NCBI RefSeq assembly: GCF_018861125.1
Contig: NZ_JAHKQN010000015.1
Coordinates: forward strand, 1-64,000
Source: Cellulophaga baltica
GTDB taxonomy: Bacteria > Bacteroidota > Bacteroidia > Flavobacteriales > Flavobacteriaceae
Direction: 5' to 3'
DNA: 64,000 nucleotides
In this document: one piece after another, positions 63,946-64,000 of the stretch
Layout: every line of letters begins with the position of its first letter
How positions within the stretch are numbered: position 1 is the first letter of the stretch
Notes under the pieces: model-generated
Database searches by the model: none
What the model was told of the DNA's origin: nothing
What the model saw: the letters and a program-made list of their open reading frames with translations, nothing else
Translations under genes and position numbers: made by a program

Positions 63946-63985
63946 AGACTAAATAAAAACCACAGAATAACTAAGGTTTTTATTT
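63946..63985 (-). repeat. Conserved hairpin element, copy 2
   Basis: AGACT, then an 11-bp stem AAATAAAAACC/GGTTTTTATTT with a 13-nt loop starting ACAGAA, aligned base for base with copy 1 at 59896-59935. It lies 15 nt upstream of the LytTR frame and may be the terminator of a minus-strand gene beyond the window's right edge. Confidence 0.7.
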
Positions 63986-64000
63986 TTTAATCAGTTGTAG

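Overview
The window reads as chromosomal DNA of a marine-type Flavobacteriaceae (Bacteroidota). The evidence is low GC, TonB receptor plus DUF4249 pairs, PorD (DUF4835), the Bacteroidota-type omega subunit, monomeric isocitrate dehydrogenase, YtxJ of bacillithiol systems, many DUF-type Flavobacteria-only lipoproteins, and promoters that fit the Bacteroidota -7 consensus TAnnTTTG with no Shine-Dalgarno sequences. I see no rRNA, tRNA, CRISPR array, insertion sequence or prophage. Coding density is high, and most genes are housekeeping genes in short operons separated by clear intrinsic terminators.

Layout. 1-6.1 kb: remnant of an aspartyl protease gene, a small DUF6095 membrane protein, a DUF4249 lipoprotein with its TonB-dependent receptor, then monomeric icd. 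6.4-9.9 kb: rplS with a structured leader, trmD, a membrane coiled-coil protein and an HtrA protease. 10-13.2 kb: dapF, an acetyltransferase, mltG and a lysozyme-like cell-wall protein. 13.2-15.9 kb: an RsmI-like methyltransferase, a low-molecular-weight phosphatase and dnaA. 16-25.5 kb: thioesterase, ribD operon, acetyltransferase, prmC, ligA, a PfkB kinase and a cation/proton antiporter. 25.6-28.0 kb: cold shock protein, acetyltransferase and a 5'-nucleotidase split over two genes. 28.1-35.5 kb: DUF6913, dapA, bamD, rpoZ, coaBC, porD, recN and fabI. 35.6-40.5 kb: glycosyltransferase, YbbR-like protein, coaE and an OmpR-type two-component system. 40.6-45 kb: gntK, miaA, an ion channel with a zinc ribbon, an exonuclease/GIY-YIG fusion and yggS. 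45-46.65 kb: the one clearly accessory island, with two orphan genes and three short palindromic elements. 46.7-59 kb: 3-hydroxyacyl-CoA dehydrogenase, a Gfo/Idh oxidoreductase, pcm, smpB, two lipoproteins, tkt, a TetR regulator, clpB, ytxJ and glyA. 59.2-64 kb: a signalling cluster with an unknown protein, a LuxR-like response regulator, a TPR-type histidine kinase, a tiny CXXCH lipoprotein and a LytTR regulator with a dead receiver domain.

How parts work together. The bamD to recN run combines outer-membrane assembly, CoA synthesis, transcription and type IX secretion functions as one probable transcription unit. dapF-mltG-lysozyme and dapA serve the cell wall. The right-end cluster looks like a sensing module: a periplasmic TPR sensor kinase with its regulator, next to a possible haem-binding lipoprotein.

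Most notable observations: a hairpin present twice at the right end with a compensatory base-pair change; the palindrome-bounded orphan island between yggS and the dehydrogenase gene; the 56-residue CXXCH lipoprotein; three genes whose start codon sits exactly 4 nt after a -7 box, suggesting leaderless mRNAs; and the structured rplS leader. I did not find a large undescribed system such as a new defence locus.
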